Source: Avena insularis (lineage: Eukaryota; Streptophyta; Magnoliopsida; Poales; Poaceae). From it: a stretch of 64,000 nt of DNA. Below the pieces are notes generated by a model that was not told where the DNA came from, made no database searches, and worked only from the letters and a program-made list of their open reading frames with translations. Shown here one piece after another: positions 12,123 through 23,808 of the stretch. The DNA lies in the NCBI GenBank assembly GCA_023614405.1, contig CM042697.1:186619189-186683188 (forward strand). The letters run 5' to 3'. Within the stretch, counting starts at the first letter, position 1, and each line of letters opens with the position of its first letter. Position numbers and translations under genes: made by a program.

Positions 12123-13700
12123 CCTTAGCTATATGTGCTGAGTTGCGCAGCTCCAGAAAACGTTCCGGAGGTAGCCAGAATGCGCATGGCTCACGTTCCT
12201 CAAATATTGCGTCATGGAGGTCTAAAGTTCCTATTGAACCAAGAAGGTCGGATAAACAATCAAATGTTGAGATTTGAGAATAAATCATTATTGTTTGACA
12301 ATGATGAACCGACTACATGCAAAGAAGCGATGATGGGCCCTGACTCCGTTAAATGGCTTGAAGCCATAAAATCCGTGATAGTCCCATACACGAGAAATCA
12401 AGTTTTGAACTTGGAAAACCCTTCGAAAAGGTGTAAAAACCTATCGGTCGTATTTGGATCTATAAAGAAACAGACATGGATGTTTCACATCTATAAAATA
12501 GTCGACATGTCGGTAAAGTTTTTACAACAATGTTCAAGGAGTTGACTATGACAAGATGTGATCTTTCATAGTGAAATTTGGTCTGGACTGATTAAAGTAG
12601 CAACCACTACATATAATTTGGTATATGGTAGATGAATAAACAAAAAAAAGTTCTTATAAAAGAATGGTTACCTAGGATGTGTGCATGACACATTACAAAG
12701 GGTTTTTTTAATTCAAAGGATGCTAAAAGGGCATGCAAACTTCAATGGTTGAAGTAAGCATCGTGGAGTTGGAATCTTCACCGTGATGAAACTGTTAAAG
12801 AAGTTTAATTTCATCAGGAGACGATGAATATGCTTGCATTTGCAAGAAATTAAGTGGGAGCGCTAAGACATATTTCTAATATATTATGTGGATGACATCT
12901 TGTCGATTAGAAATGATGTATATTTTATTGACAAAGGTTAAGAATTTCATTTTGATGAAAGACTTAGGCAAAACCCGAGTATTTAGCATGAATGTCTACA
13001 TGGATAGACTGTGGGATAATATGGTTATTCCAAACGTACATATATGAGATATTGAAAAAGTTCAATATAGAAACAACAAAAAAAGGTTCTTGTCGCATGG
13101 AAAAGAATTGAATCAATATTCAAGTGTATTGACACTTGATAAGTGAAACAAGATTCAAGTGTTTTGACACTTGATGAGTGAAATCATGAGAATGTTTTGA
13201 CCAATCATACCATGATATGTACACATTTAGATATGTCCTATGCTCTAAGTGTTATGAGCATATACCAGGATGAATCATAAAATGATCATTGGGCGATAGT
13301 AATAAAATTCTTATGATCTTTTGGAAGAACTAAGAATATATTTGTGTAGAGGTGACAAACAATTACAAATAGTTCATTGTAAAGCGTTACATTGATACTA
13401 GTTTTTTCACAAGATACGAATTAAGTTTATCTCAATTTAAACTATGGGTGGCTCAATGTAATGGAAAGGAGATTCCATGATGGATTTGGATGAAATCCAT
13501 AGTTAAGACATTATGACAAATACTACAACAAAAGGCTAAGTATATGACTGCTATAGTAGCAGCAAAGGAGGGAATTTGTGTCGAGTAGTTTGTTATCAAA
13601 CTAAGATGTGGTTCGCAACAGGTTAACACTAAAGATATATTGTACGACAATAGTATGGACATGATTTAACCCCAAGGAACTAAAGGTCTCACCAAAAGAC
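12123..13700 (+). pseudogene. Decayed Copia reverse transcriptase/RNase H of element B
   Basis: A frame at 12135-12545 reads 'DNDEPTTCKEAMMGPDSVKW' from its codons. This is the conserved lead-in to the Copia RT domain. At 12870-12908 the sequence translates as IFLIYYVDDILSIRND, the YVDD catalytic box of RT, but in a different, interrupted frame. Near 13530-13600 a degenerate match to the RNase H 'TTEAEY' region and a following alanine/lysine-rich stretch can be seen. Stops and frameshifts separate all these pieces, so no functional enzyme can be made. The order RT then RNase H fits Copia. Confidence 0.75.
13119..13188. repeat. Two-unit 35-bp tandem repeat in Copia B
   Basis: 'ttcaagtgtattgacacttg' and 'ttcaagtgttttgacacttg', 35 bp apart. 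Each also contains a small palindrome (caagtgt...acacttg). Confidence 0.75.
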
Positions 13701-13903
13701 CAAATTTATACAATGCCATCTCATTGGAGAACGAGTGATGCGTAAAGACGCAAAGACATAAAAATACACACGAAGCTGAAAGCGTCAGATCCATATATTA
13801 TGTTAACCACTTGCAATTGCGTATATGGAACACCAGAAATACATAGGTGTTCAATATGCAAAGTTGTCAAACTAGATTATTGTCTCTACTGCAAGTGTGA
13901 GAC

Positions 13904-15556
13904 TGAAGGGAATATGCCCGAGAGACAATAATAAAGTGGTTATTATCATATTCCTTGTTTATGATAAATGTTTATTTTACATGCTATAATTGTATTAATA
14001 CGGAAACGTTAATACATGTGTGTTTAATAAACAAACAGAAAGTTCCTAGTTATGCCTCTCTCATAAACTAGCTCGTTGATTAACAAGATGATCAAGGTTT
14101 CCTGATCATAGACATTGGATGTTCTTAATAACGAGGTCACGACATTAGTGTAATGGTGTGATGAACATTCATCCAAAGTATAGAATTACGATCAAAGTCA
14201 TTGAATTTATATTGCTATAACAACTTACGAAGTGATTCTAATCCTTAGACCATGAGATCATGGAAATCACTAACACCGAAAGAGTTTCTTGATAACATCA
14301 AACGTCACATCGTAACTGGGTGATTATAAATGGGTTCAGAACTACTAAAGTGTTATGTTGAGGCCCATGGATCGAGAGTGCAATTTTTTCATCCCAATGA
14401 CGGATAGATATGCTCCAGGCTCTCTCGGTGATATCACATTGGTTAGCTTGCAAGCAAGTGATTTGATCACTAGAATGTCATATCACGGGAACGAGAAAAG
14501 AGTGCATGTCAGTAACGAGATCAAACTAGGTATGGAGATACCGATGGTCGAATCTCGGACATGTAATATATCGCGAAACAAAAGGATTAAGATACTAGCG
14601 TAAAAGGTTCCGACGATCACCATAAAGTCATCGTTGAATGTGTGGGAGTCAGTATGGGTCTCCAGATCCCGCTTCTGATTATTGATCGGAGAAGGGTCTC
14701 GATCATGTCCGCATTATTCGCGAACCATAGGGTGGCACACTTAAGAGACACTGACATCCAATTGGAGCAAAAGTTTCATGCCGGAAAGAATAACAAGCGT
14801 AGGAATTTATTTCACTAGATACCGAAACAGGTTTTCTGGTGAAATTGCAGAAAGTGTTTTTGCATGTGAAATGAAATACTAGCAAGGGGTTATATGTGAA
14901 GGTTTGTCATTAAAGTAATTGACAAATTTATGAATAAATAAAAGGAGTTTTATTTAATGATGGTTTGCATTAAATTTGGTGGAAATTTAATGAGAATTTG
15001 AGTGGGTTATTGAGTGGAGGGAATTGAAAGGTCTTTGTGTGAGTGGAGTGTCCACCCAGATGAATGAAAGGAGGGGAGGGGGCAGCTCCTTGGCCAGGCA
15101 CATGGCCCCTTGGGGCCCCCTGTCCCTATAAAAGGAGCCCCCTCCGTTTCTCTCACTTACACCTCCTCGTGAAGGATCTCTCTCCCCCTCTAGTATTTAT
15201 CCCGCATGGTCTCGGACTAACGAGATACATGTTCTTGGTGGCTATTCGGTAAGAAAGAGTTGTGCTTCCGATGCATCGCTAAAGCGAGGAGGCGGAGGTT
15301 GCTCGGTGCCTCGAACGTGTGTGCGAGCATGGATGCACTGCTAAGTTGCGGTGCTAAGGACTTCCTCTCGATCTTGAGATTGGCAAGAGATTGTCTACAT
15401 CAACCACAAGTTTGACTCATTAAGCTTTATCGGTCTTCAAGGGTATGTTCTCTACAGATATACATCCGCCCGTTGTTTGTATCTAGTAGATAGATCTTGG
15501 TACATAGTTGTTCCCATCGTAGGAAATTTTTTGTTTTCTATGCTACAAACCCTACA
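13904..15556 (+). repeat. 3' LTR of Copia B
   Basis: 1653 bp, preceded by the purine tract 'gcaagtgtgagac'. Start, TATA box (15127) and end correspond one to one with the 5' LTR. It ends 'accctaca' and is followed by the TSD. Confidence 0.95.
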
Positions 15557-15561
15557 AAGGT
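15557..15561. repeat. Target-site duplication of Copia B, right copy
   Basis: AAGGT, matching 7355-7359. The LTR of element A resumes after it with 'gcgatgcaattagg'. Confidence 0.95.
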
Positions 15562-17506
15562 GCGATGCAATTAGGAAATATTAGGCGGAACCGGGGCCAC
15601 GACAATTAGTTAGGTGGTTCAGGTTTTTTAGATACCCCACAATTTAAATGTTGTCTTGACAAGTGAAAGCATGGCATCGGTTCACTACACAAATTTAAAT
15701 GGAGCCAATATAAGACTAGAATAGCCCACATATGGTCTCCATATTTAATTATGAGGTGAATCAACTAAAAGTCCCCAAATCACATGATATGTATGCGACA
15801 TGAACGATTTATATGCAATAGAGATATATTATATATTATAAAAACATTGGTCTCGGAAAAGGGGTCACACATCGGGTATCAGTGATCTTGATGTTCTATG
15901 GGTCGACAAGATCATGTCTTCGTATCTGGCAACGGGGTCTTGGCGCCCGTGAAGAAGAACACGAAGCCGGTGTCAAGGATGGGGCTTTGGATCCACATAA
16001 GATATCTTGCATGTCCATGTCAGAGTTCTTGGAATCCGTGATGGAGATGTTCGGATCCGGGAAGTAGCCATCTTCGGTATCCATGACAGAGAACTTGGGT
16101 TCGGGAGGGAGATCTTTGATTCCGTGACGGTGTACTTAGGGCTCTGACTTGGTGTCAAATACGGACTTGAACTAGAATCAGTGATTCATCGGATTCCTCC
16201 TCAGTCGTTAATCTTCGCGAGGCTAACTTGGCTTCGGATGAGCCCCGAATCGAGTAACTTAACTTGGCCTTGGCGTTTAACCAAAGGGAAAAGGGACAGG
16301 GACATGCCCAAAAGGCAGCATGCATCCACGACTTGGGGTGCTTGGCGGCCCAGGCATCGATGCCTACTGCATGAGATGAGCAATGCAGGCGACTTACAAG
16401 AAGATCGGCCATCACGGTTTAGGTGGCCGGATTGAGACGGAGCTGCACAACACACTATAGACAAACAACAATGGGAAGAACCCGGTTCACACGTAAACCT
16501 GGGCAGAGACGGTGGATGGATGGCAAGGATGAGGAGGCAACTTTGGAGAGGAAGGCTAGAAATGGGGAAGGAAAGGAAGGCGGCGACAGGGAGAGGCGCC
16601 GGGGCAAGGTCGGCCGAGAGTGTTTGACGCCAAGGGACCAGGAACGGGGCGGCTCCGAGGATTCCATGTCTATGGTGGTCAAGGTGGAGGGCGACGTGGA
16701 GAGGCTAGGCCAGAGGTGACAATGGGCAAGCTCACGGGGCGACGCTATAGTGATTGGGGGAAGGGCGGCTAGGACCTGTAGGGGTGGTTGTGCGTTGTAC
16801 GAGAGGAAGGAAGGTGGGTCGGGGGAAGAGGAGGGAGGAAGAGGGCCGCGGGTTGCGTAGGTCGTACATGACCAGGGAGAAAGGTGGGAAATGGGAGCGA
16901 TGCAGGTGGGGCTTGGTCAGCGACACGGGGTGGTTGGCATTGACCCGAGGAGTGGGTTGATCGGGAGGAGCGTGTTAGAGGAGGTGGTTTAGCACTAGGG
17001 TTTGATGCTGCGCATGCGCTGCACCGCGAGCGAGAAAGCGGGAGGTGGGGCCAAGTGTGGCGTGCGGGAGGAGCTAGGAAGTGGTGGCGGGGTGAAGGGA
17101 GTGGGTAGGATTAGGTGTGGCTCTTGGGTTTGGGGTAGGGGAATTAAGGTTAGAGTTTTGGGGTAGTAGGTGGCTGTGGGCTAGGCCTTTGGCCTGGCCT
17201 GCAGCTTCCTCCCCCAAACAAAAATATTTTTTATATTTATTTTCTTTCTTTTAAAATAAAACTTTCGTAAATAGGTTTTAGACAAATAGAAGATCTAGGT
17301 AGACCTAGGGTCTTGATTTGAAATAGAGAGGATAATATCTAGAAAACAACATAGGCTTTAGGGAGATAGTTTTGGGAAATTATATGCATGCAGACATGAA
17401 GATGCTCAAATGCAATATGGCATGATGACATGAGCATGTAGTCATGATGATACACAAAACAAAAACACAGCGATTTTCTGGTAGTGGTTTTACCTGGGGT
17501 GCTACA
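15562..17506 (-). repeat. Right LTR of element A, second part
   Basis: It continues the LTR interrupted by Copia B. From about 16110 it parallels 3149-4527. It ends on the plus strand with 'ggggtgctaca', so on the minus strand the LTR opens TGTAGCACCCC. Bases 16380-17200 are GC- and purine-rich and yield spurious open frames. Near the end, 'atgacatgagcatg' is shared with the LTR start of element G. Confidence 0.85.
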
Positions 17507-17664
17507 CTCGCCCCCTTCGTGAGGAGGTGGCAACACTCAAGAGGTTGTTGGCGTGAGAGAGCTGACAAATACGCATGATTTGGTTCCACTTGAATCCACT
17601 GAGCATAAGTCGTTTGTAGATGAGGAAGAACATATATACAGTTGTTTCTCTCATCGTGACAATC
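17507..17664 (+). pseudogene. Host sequence relic, piece 1 (decayed protein frame)
   Basis: This sequence lies between the end of element A and the solo LTR. From 17532 it is open in one frame to the insertion point, with protein-like composition (for example 'VVGVRELTNTHDLVPLESTE', then acidic 'VDEEEH'). When the solo LTR and one TSD copy are subtracted, the same frame continues into the piece at 21658. I do not recognise the protein. A fragment of a LINE ORF1 or similar transposon protein is possible, as is an old gene fragment. Confidence 0.4.
17660..17664. repeat. Target-site duplication of the solo LTR, left copy
   Basis: CAATC, identical to 21658-21662. Confidence 0.92.
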
Positions 17665-20079
17665 TGTAGCACCCCGATTAAACCCTAATTACAATATTGT
17701 ATGTTGTTTTCTTTTGTTGCATTATCATGGCATTATGCATCTTCATCTCTCAAAATATTTTAACTAAAACCTATTTTGTTTGCTACAATATCTCTTATCT
17801 TATTTCAAAACAAATCTTATACTTGTCTGCTAAACTATAACTTTTTGCTAAAAAGTCTTAAAACAAAACAAAACGAATATTATATAAAAATGGTAAACCC
17901 AAATCTTCACCTATCGTCCCTTGCCCTTTGGCCCAAGCCCACCAACTCTATCGAGTGGAGAGGCAGGCGCTTGTCCTTGTCGTCTTCCCGAGAGCAGTCA
18001 CGTAGCAGGCATGATCCCCTCGTGACCGAGCCTTCCACCTCAACCATCCACTCTCCTCTCCTTTAACCCCGACCGAGGATCCCAGGAACCCTAGCCTCTC
18101 TCCCTGCTTCCGCCGCCGCTCTCTCCCTTTCCTCTCTCCTCCTTCGTCTTCTCCAAATCTACCGAGAGAGAGATGAGACCCGTCGTCCGCGTCCTCACCA
18201 TGGTTGTTGCCTGGACAAGCTATGCATCGGAATGGAACCACCGCGTCGCCCTCGACCTGTACGAGGGAGAACCAGAGCCGGAGCCGTCTCGAATCATCGC
18301 CGCCATCAAGCTCTTCCTCCCAGAGCACGTCGGCTTCCATCCTTCAACCTCTACGTATGTGTGCGTGGACATACTCCACGTCGCTGCAACGATCCAGCTC
18401 TCCTCCGCCCTTGCCAAGGTCGTCCTGGACCTCAAGGTGAGCCTCTCGTCCTATTCCCCACCTATATGCGTCCTCCCCATGCACCTGTGACCGTGTCCGT
18501 CGCCGCATAGCTCCGCCGTCGCGCGCACAGCCGCTGTCAGACGCACACTAGAGTCAGGCTTCCACATCGCCCATTGTTTTGCCCCTGTTCCCTTCAAGCC
18601 CCCATCATGCACAGTTCTTCTCCGTCGAAGATCTTCGGCTTTAGTTAAACTCGGTATATCCATCTATCTGTAGCAGCAAACAGAGCTCAAAAATATGGCC
18701 TGAGTCTGTTGCAATCGACAACGGTAGATTGCTCAATTTTTTTTCATCTGCGTCAGTCCGCGTGACAACATGCTCGTGTAGGCTGCAGCAGCTGTCGCAG
18801 ACACTCTGTTCCCCGTTTTTTTCGGATACCTCAATTCTAATCCGGCGCCTCCCAGTAACCTCCTGCGTAGAGGATTCATCCAGCTTTCCAACGCACTAAC
18901 CCTCGCTCAAAACGGAGTACGGAGCTTCTCGAATTCATCCGGCAAAGATTGGTTCAGCTAGCTTGTTTTGCCAATCGATGTCAGTTCTTCCCGTCAGATC
19001 TTGATGGTTTTGCAAAAATCCCCTTGAAGCTTTCTCTTTCTAACCCGCGCCCCAGCCACTTCAGCTAGGAGTCCTAGTCAGCAGCACAGGCCCGTCGGTC
19101 AGTCTCAGCTGATAAGGGACAGTCTGGTATAAAAAGTTTTCGAAGTAAAAGAAATTCCAGAAATGTATAAAAGGGATTCACATCAATTAATTTATAACTT
19201 TTAATTGCTTTATCCAAATGCAATGTTTTATATATCGATATTGATCAGAAAAATGCAAGGATTAGTAATATGACATCCAAAATGATTTTTAAACAATTAA
19301 AATTTTCGAAATTGTTTTAATATTATTAAATGGTCGTTTCTTAATAAATCTATAACTTTAAAATTGTAAATCATAATTCGACAAATGATATGTCTAAATC
19401 GATCAGCGCGACGAGACCTCTCCAACCATGACATCCATGTTATCATTTGCATCATAAATTAAGAGCAGTTTTATAATCAGTACTGTTTATGCAAGTAAAC
19501 CATGATAAATAAAATTGGAAACTAATTGCTTCTTATTAATAATGCCTCACAAATGCTATATCATCAATGTGCTATGCCTCTAATACCTTTTCGACATAGT
19601 TTGCATCATTAACTTGCCATGTCATGCATCATATCATGATCATGCCGATTCTTTCGCATTAGTTGTAATTGTTGCATCGCTTGTTTCTTTTTAGTGTTTG
19701 CTTCTTACCGGATAGGACGATGAGATGTTGTGAGCTTCGACAAGTTCTTCGGTTATGAAACTTCGGCAATGTGTTCCAGGCGAGCATTCTCCCCCTTTCT
19801 ACCTATCTTACTTTTATATTCTTTATTTCCTCCTGTTGATCTATTGCTATCTGTGATGCGATGCTCTAGTTTTCGTACCCTTGATATCCCTTGCAGCCAT
19901 TAAATTGCCTTGGACACATCCTATTACCTGTTGTTTGGTAGATAGTCAGCCTTGCGAGTCGTGATTGCAGTGTTGCGTCACCGTTGATGTTCCACAGTTG
20001 TTGGAGTAATGCCTTATGTTTAATGTTGGAGATGATTATAACTTTAATTACCGTTTAATAACTAAAATTGAAGTAGGTA

Positions 20080-20690
20080 AATAATGCAGAGGCACAGGTG
20101 GGCAATAGATGTTATTTAGTTTTTAATCGTCCACTTGTGTCCCGTAGGACCCCGAGTACTTGATACCTGTTCTTTAAATATTCGCACTATCCACATATGG
20201 GACCATGAATCCCCCTAGCCAGAGCTTGAGTCATATTTATTTCTTGGGGCCACAAAGTAGTTTAGGGCTTTATTACTATCCTGTACTTATGCCATGCTTT
20301 ACTGCTTTATTTACGATTTGGCGTGGGCGCTTATCTGCTTTTGGATCATGGCACGATTACGTGACGACAAGCCTAGTCACACTTTGGGGTTCCTAGTCGT
20401 TTACAGCCGTTCTCGCAAACCTTTGGGTCCGTCTCGGAGCCGGCCAACTTCGTAGAGGGTAGCTTGGTGGGGTGGCCCCCTGAAATTTATATGAATCTTG
20501 CAATTGCTCTGTCGTGATGCCTCGTTGGGTTTTATTTGGTTTTTCTCGAGGTTGATCGTGCGTGTGTTGCTATTTATGCCCCCTACAGGGTAAAACTTTC
20601 TGAAAGTCGTGTCCGCGGTTATGGACGACTTGGAGCACAGTATCTCGATCATAGACAACTATAACTAAAGTAGTGTTATAAATTTGACTT
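20080..20690 (+). repeat. Conserved LTR core block (solo LTR copy)
   Basis: Reverse-complement counterpart of 6290-6900, including 'ttatttcttggggccacaaa' and 'gacgacttggagcacagta'. It is among the best conserved parts of the solo LTR when compared with A and G. Confidence 0.75.
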
Positions 20691-21010
20691 TATAATGACT
20701 AGTAATCAGCTTCACTATAATGGAATAGTTAAATAAAAGTGCCAACAATTGCTGGTTTGGGTTGTCACCTGTTACCATTGTATCTGACTAGTAAATATTG
20801 CAACCATAACGGAATGGCTAAATAAAAGTACCAACAACTGCTGGGTTTTGGAATGCCTCACCTATATGTATCTCACTAGTAAATACTACAACTACAACGG
20901 AATGGTTAACTAAAACTGCCCACTGCTTATTATATCAGGATGACTCATGCTATCTATGTCTGACTAGTAATTGCCGCAACTATAACGAAATAAATAAAAC
21001 CGCCAAATGT
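20690..21010. repeat. Tandem repeat of about 88 bp, four units, in the solo LTR
   Basis: The anchor 'ggaatggntaa(a/c)taaaa' or its variant is at 20722, 20811, 20899 and 20986. Each is preceded by 'gactagtaa' and followed by 'ccaacaa(t/c)tgctgg'-like sequence. It is homologous to the three-unit array in element A. Confidence 0.8.
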
Positions 21011-21657
21011 GTGAGTTCCTCGGTTGACTTCCTCGTTTGGTCTCGAGGGGCAAATACCAGGATGGGTATATTTGGTGGTAGTATCAGGTTGTTTCTGAAT
21101 AGGTATTTCTTATCCCTCTCTGATAGCCGACAGTTATATCGAGTCTCTATAGGTTATTTAGTGCATGTTGTGATGCCGCTTCAGTCCACCATACCTATGT
21201 AGGCGAGGACCGCCGAATTCTAGTCTCGCCGTAATCTTGGCCTCAAGATCGACCGCTCTCTTTTTCCTTTGCCCTTTGTCGGCACCCCTTTTTGTTTATG
21301 CAGGTTTTGAGATCGACGTCGTTAGCAGGGTTACCCTTCCGGCTCGGACTGGGAAGGGTTATGGACGCCATTGGTTATTCTTCAGGGCTCTTAGCTCAAT
21401 TTGCATCTTGTCCTTACTCGGACGCTGTATCGTTTTCAAGGTGATTTGGATCTTTGTACTGTATATCTGTATTCTTGACTCATGGAGTCGTTGTTGTATA
21501 TATCTGTTCTGTGGGTTCCATCGTGGACTATTGTGTAATGGTATTACTTGGTTTTCCACCTGCACGAAAGTGCCTGGTGGGCACCTTTGAATCGTTTCTA
21601 TGAGGGTTTGGCAGGAATCGCTAAAACTTGCATAGGGCCGATTCTAAGGGTGTTACA

Positions 21658-21662
21658 CAATC
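21658..21662. repeat. Target-site duplication of the solo LTR, right copy
   Basis: CAATC, directly after the terminal GTTACA. Confidence 0.92.
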
Positions 21663-21828
21663 CCTCCTCATCGTCGCATCTTGATGTGTAGCTTGCCTCT
21701 AAGGGTGAGTGATTGAGTGGGCTCATGGCACCGGTGCTATAGATAACAAAAAAGCTTCATGAGTTATGTGGGGAATCTGCTGTGGTGCTTCCTTTGGAGT
21801 CGGGCTCTTCCGAGGACTTGGCGGTGGC

Positions 21829-21833
21829 CACGG
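21829..21833. repeat. Target-site duplication of Copia C, left copy
   Basis: CACGG, identical to 31040-31044. Confidence 0.95.
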
Positions 21834-23793
21834 TGATGGAAATATGCCATAGAGGCAATACTAAATGTGTTATTATTCATATTTCTGTCTCATAATTATG
21901 TTTATTGTTCTATGATATAATTTTATTAGTTCCGAATAATGTGTATTTGGAGGCAAACCCTAATACATGTGTGGGATCATAAACACCATATAAATATATC
22001 CCTATCCATGCCTCTATGACTAGTATGTATGTCAACGATAGTTTCGGTTTCCTTACTCAGTGACAATATGATTGTGGTGTTTCGTATGACATATATGATC
22101 AGAGTTGTTGGAGAACAATGACGATGGATAGACCCAAACATGAGATACCGTGAAACACATCGTCAATATAGTTATTGGTTTAATCTCATAAGGTATTGTT
22201 TTTGCCTTTATTAGAAATTGTTTGACCATGAGACACATGTGAACTTGGGACAATATGAACATGGCAAGGTTCTCCAAACGTTGCTCTTAGTGAGGTAATT
22301 ATAAAGTTGATGCTTGTTCGTACCAGATGGTTTGCTAATCGTTCTCATGGTGTTCTTGTGGGAATTGATACTCTTGACGATGGAGATGTACACTTCGGGC
22401 CCACTCATGTATTGTGATGTTCGTCATCATCTGGCCGGACACGTGATCAAGTTGTTAAACATAGGAAAATCGATAGTACGAGATGAGTAAAGAGTACACG
22501 CCAGGAAACGAGAATAACCTAGTGTTTCATCTCGGGCAATGTAAAGTATCAATGAATCAACAAGATATGTATCAGACTCAATACTATGGTTTAGGCGATA
22601 AAGAACTTCGTATTATTTGCGGGGGGGTGCTACTTGTATCAAGACACTAATAGTAATCATTAGCATCGGAATGAGTTCCAGGCATGTCCGCAAATATCCA
22701 AACCTAACGGGTCGCACACTTAAGATGTTTAAGGAATTTTAGAATGTTAGTGCGAATGATATAGTTGGATGAAGTAATTTCAAAAGGATGTTTTGGAGTG
22801 TCTCGGTTCGGGGAGTCCGGGATATCACCGAGAGTGGATGGAATGGTTCCGGACATTAAAAGAGGGCACTAGGAATATTTTAGGAAGGGTTCGAATTAAT
22901 TCAGAGGTGTCCAAAAGTTAATTCGGAAAGCTTCGGAATAAATATTAATATTAATATATTAAGTAAGAAATTATTATTTATCAATATCCCACTGGGTCCC
23001 ATGGGCCGGAGCACCGCATGGGCCCACTAGGACACATGCAGGGGCGGGTGATCCGAGACAGGGCCTCCCTAGGCGTGGTGGAGTAGGAGGGGTGAGGCGA
23101 GGCCGTGTGGGAGAGGAGTCCTCCCTGGTCTCAAACTTAGCTTCCAACTTTGTTTCAGGGAGAACTCCGTATTACATGGGGACTCCGTATTGGATACAAA
23201 CTTCCTATCTCTCTCTCATATTGGTGGAAGAAAGGAAAAGGAGGAGTCCTTGTAGGATATGGATCCTAGTCCGAGTCTCCTCCATGGAGGAGGGAATCTA
23301 CCTATATAATCGGGGGAGAGGTCTAAGGGCAAGATACAATAATCCACACCCTAGCCCAATCCACCACCGCCTCCGCACCATTGCCCCAGTTGCCACCTCG
23401 GCCCGGTCCTCTTCCTCTTCCTCGTGTCGTCGTCTTCATCGCATGGAGGAGATCTTCACCAACTCCCATAGTTGCTCCTTCTTCTACCATGTCTATATCT
23501 AGTCTTGATGGATGAGGAGTGCTATCGGATCTTCTTCGACATGTTCCCGCTTTGTCCACGAGTTCTTGATCTTGCCTTGACGTGATGCCTTCCTTGTTGC
23601 ACGTGTGGATACCAGTGGTGGTGCAACACTTGGAGTACTAGTTCTTTGGAGCCGTCTGTGGGATAATACATCTCCTTGCGACTCGTTAAGGCCTGTTGCA
23701 GGGATCGACACACAATAAACCTTGTCATCGACAAACTTCCCCTAGCTCTATCACGCTAGAAATTTTTTGTTTTCTGTAGCATGTTGCCCAATA
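21834..23793 (+). repeat. 5' LTR of Copia C
   Basis: Ends 'gcccaata' where the partner has 'ccccaaca'. A TATA-like 'tatataat' lies at 23303, followed by a leader with 'ccaccaccgcc'. It is similar throughout to 29052-31039. Confidence 0.95.
23303..23310 (+). promoter_or_regulatory. TATA-like box of Copia C 5' LTR
   Basis: 'tatataat', duplicated at 30532 in the 3' LTR. It lies upstream of a purine-rich then C-rich leader, the usual promoter position in this LTR type. Confidence 0.55.
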
Positions 23794-23794
23794 G

Positions 23795-23808
23795 TGGTAT
23801 CAGAGCGG
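23795..23808 (+). other. Primer-binding site of Copia C
   Basis: 'tggtatcagagcgg' matches initiator tRNA-Met and begins two bases after the 5' LTR. Confidence 0.9.

Larger units (their letters stand above)
7360..15556 (+). mobile_element. Complete Copia retrotransposon B (BARE/Angela-like)
   Basis: A complete 8.2 kb element with two LTRs of about 1.65 kb. Both start 'tgaagggaatatgcccgaga' and end with 'accctaca'. The five bases on each side, 7355-7359 and 15557-15561, are both AAGGT, a perfect target-site duplication. A tRNA-Met primer site follows the left LTR and a purine tract precedes the right LTR, so it lies on the plus strand. The start resembles the known BARE/WIS/Angela LTR. It sits inside the right LTR of element A and so is younger than A. 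The interior is too decayed to be autonomous. Confidence 0.95.
3149..17506 (-). mobile_element. LARD-like LTR retroelement A (holds nested Copia B)
   Basis: A long-LTR element on the minus strand. The block 3149-4527 repeats as about 16110-17506 with many substitutions, so these are the two LTR copies. The left copy is truncated, keeping only about 1.38 kb next to the interior. The interior is just 867 bp. On the minus strand the right LTR opens TGTAGCACCCC and ends GTGTTACA, and a tRNA-Met-type primer site follows it. Removing the nested Copia B and one TSD copy leaves about 3.9 kb for the right LTR. The interior matches a segment of the interior of element G (4690-4990 against about 52850-53110), so the two belong to one superfamily. 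No intact protein is present. The family name needs a repeat-library comparison. Confidence 0.8.
17665..21657 (+). mobile_element. Solo LTR of a LARD-like element
   Basis: A 3993-bp LTR that starts TGTAGCACCCCG and ends GGTGTTACA, flanked on both sides by CAATC (17660-17664 and 21658-21662). No interior or second LTR is present, so it is a solo LTR left by recombination between two LTRs. Its end is homologous to the LTR of element A in reverse orientation ('ttagcgattcct' against 'ttagcgatacc' when compared on one strand). Its start differs from that of A beyond the first 11 bases. GC-rich sequence at 17930-18620 gives spurious open frames. Confidence 0.92.
21658..21833 (+). pseudogene. Host sequence relic, piece 2 (decayed protein frame)
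   Basis: It continues the frame of 17532-17664 after subtraction of the solo LTR. It reads through serine-rich sequence and then 'LSGLMAPVL', stop, 'ITKKLHELCGESAVVLPLES'. Two of its three in-frame stops are TAG, compatible with decay of CAG codons, and the rest of the frame stays protein-like. Copia C interrupts it at 21834. I do not recognise the product with confidence. Confidence 0.4.

Noticed and set aside
17507..17511. CTCGC as the target-site duplication of element A
   Set aside because: The left end of A is truncated, so there is no second copy to compare.
18173..18510. Protein-like frames beginning 'MRPVVRVLTMVV' and overlapping ones
   Set aside because: They are inside the solo LTR in a GC-rich stretch with open frames on both strands. 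No domain is recognised and the related LTR of A has no conserved frame here.
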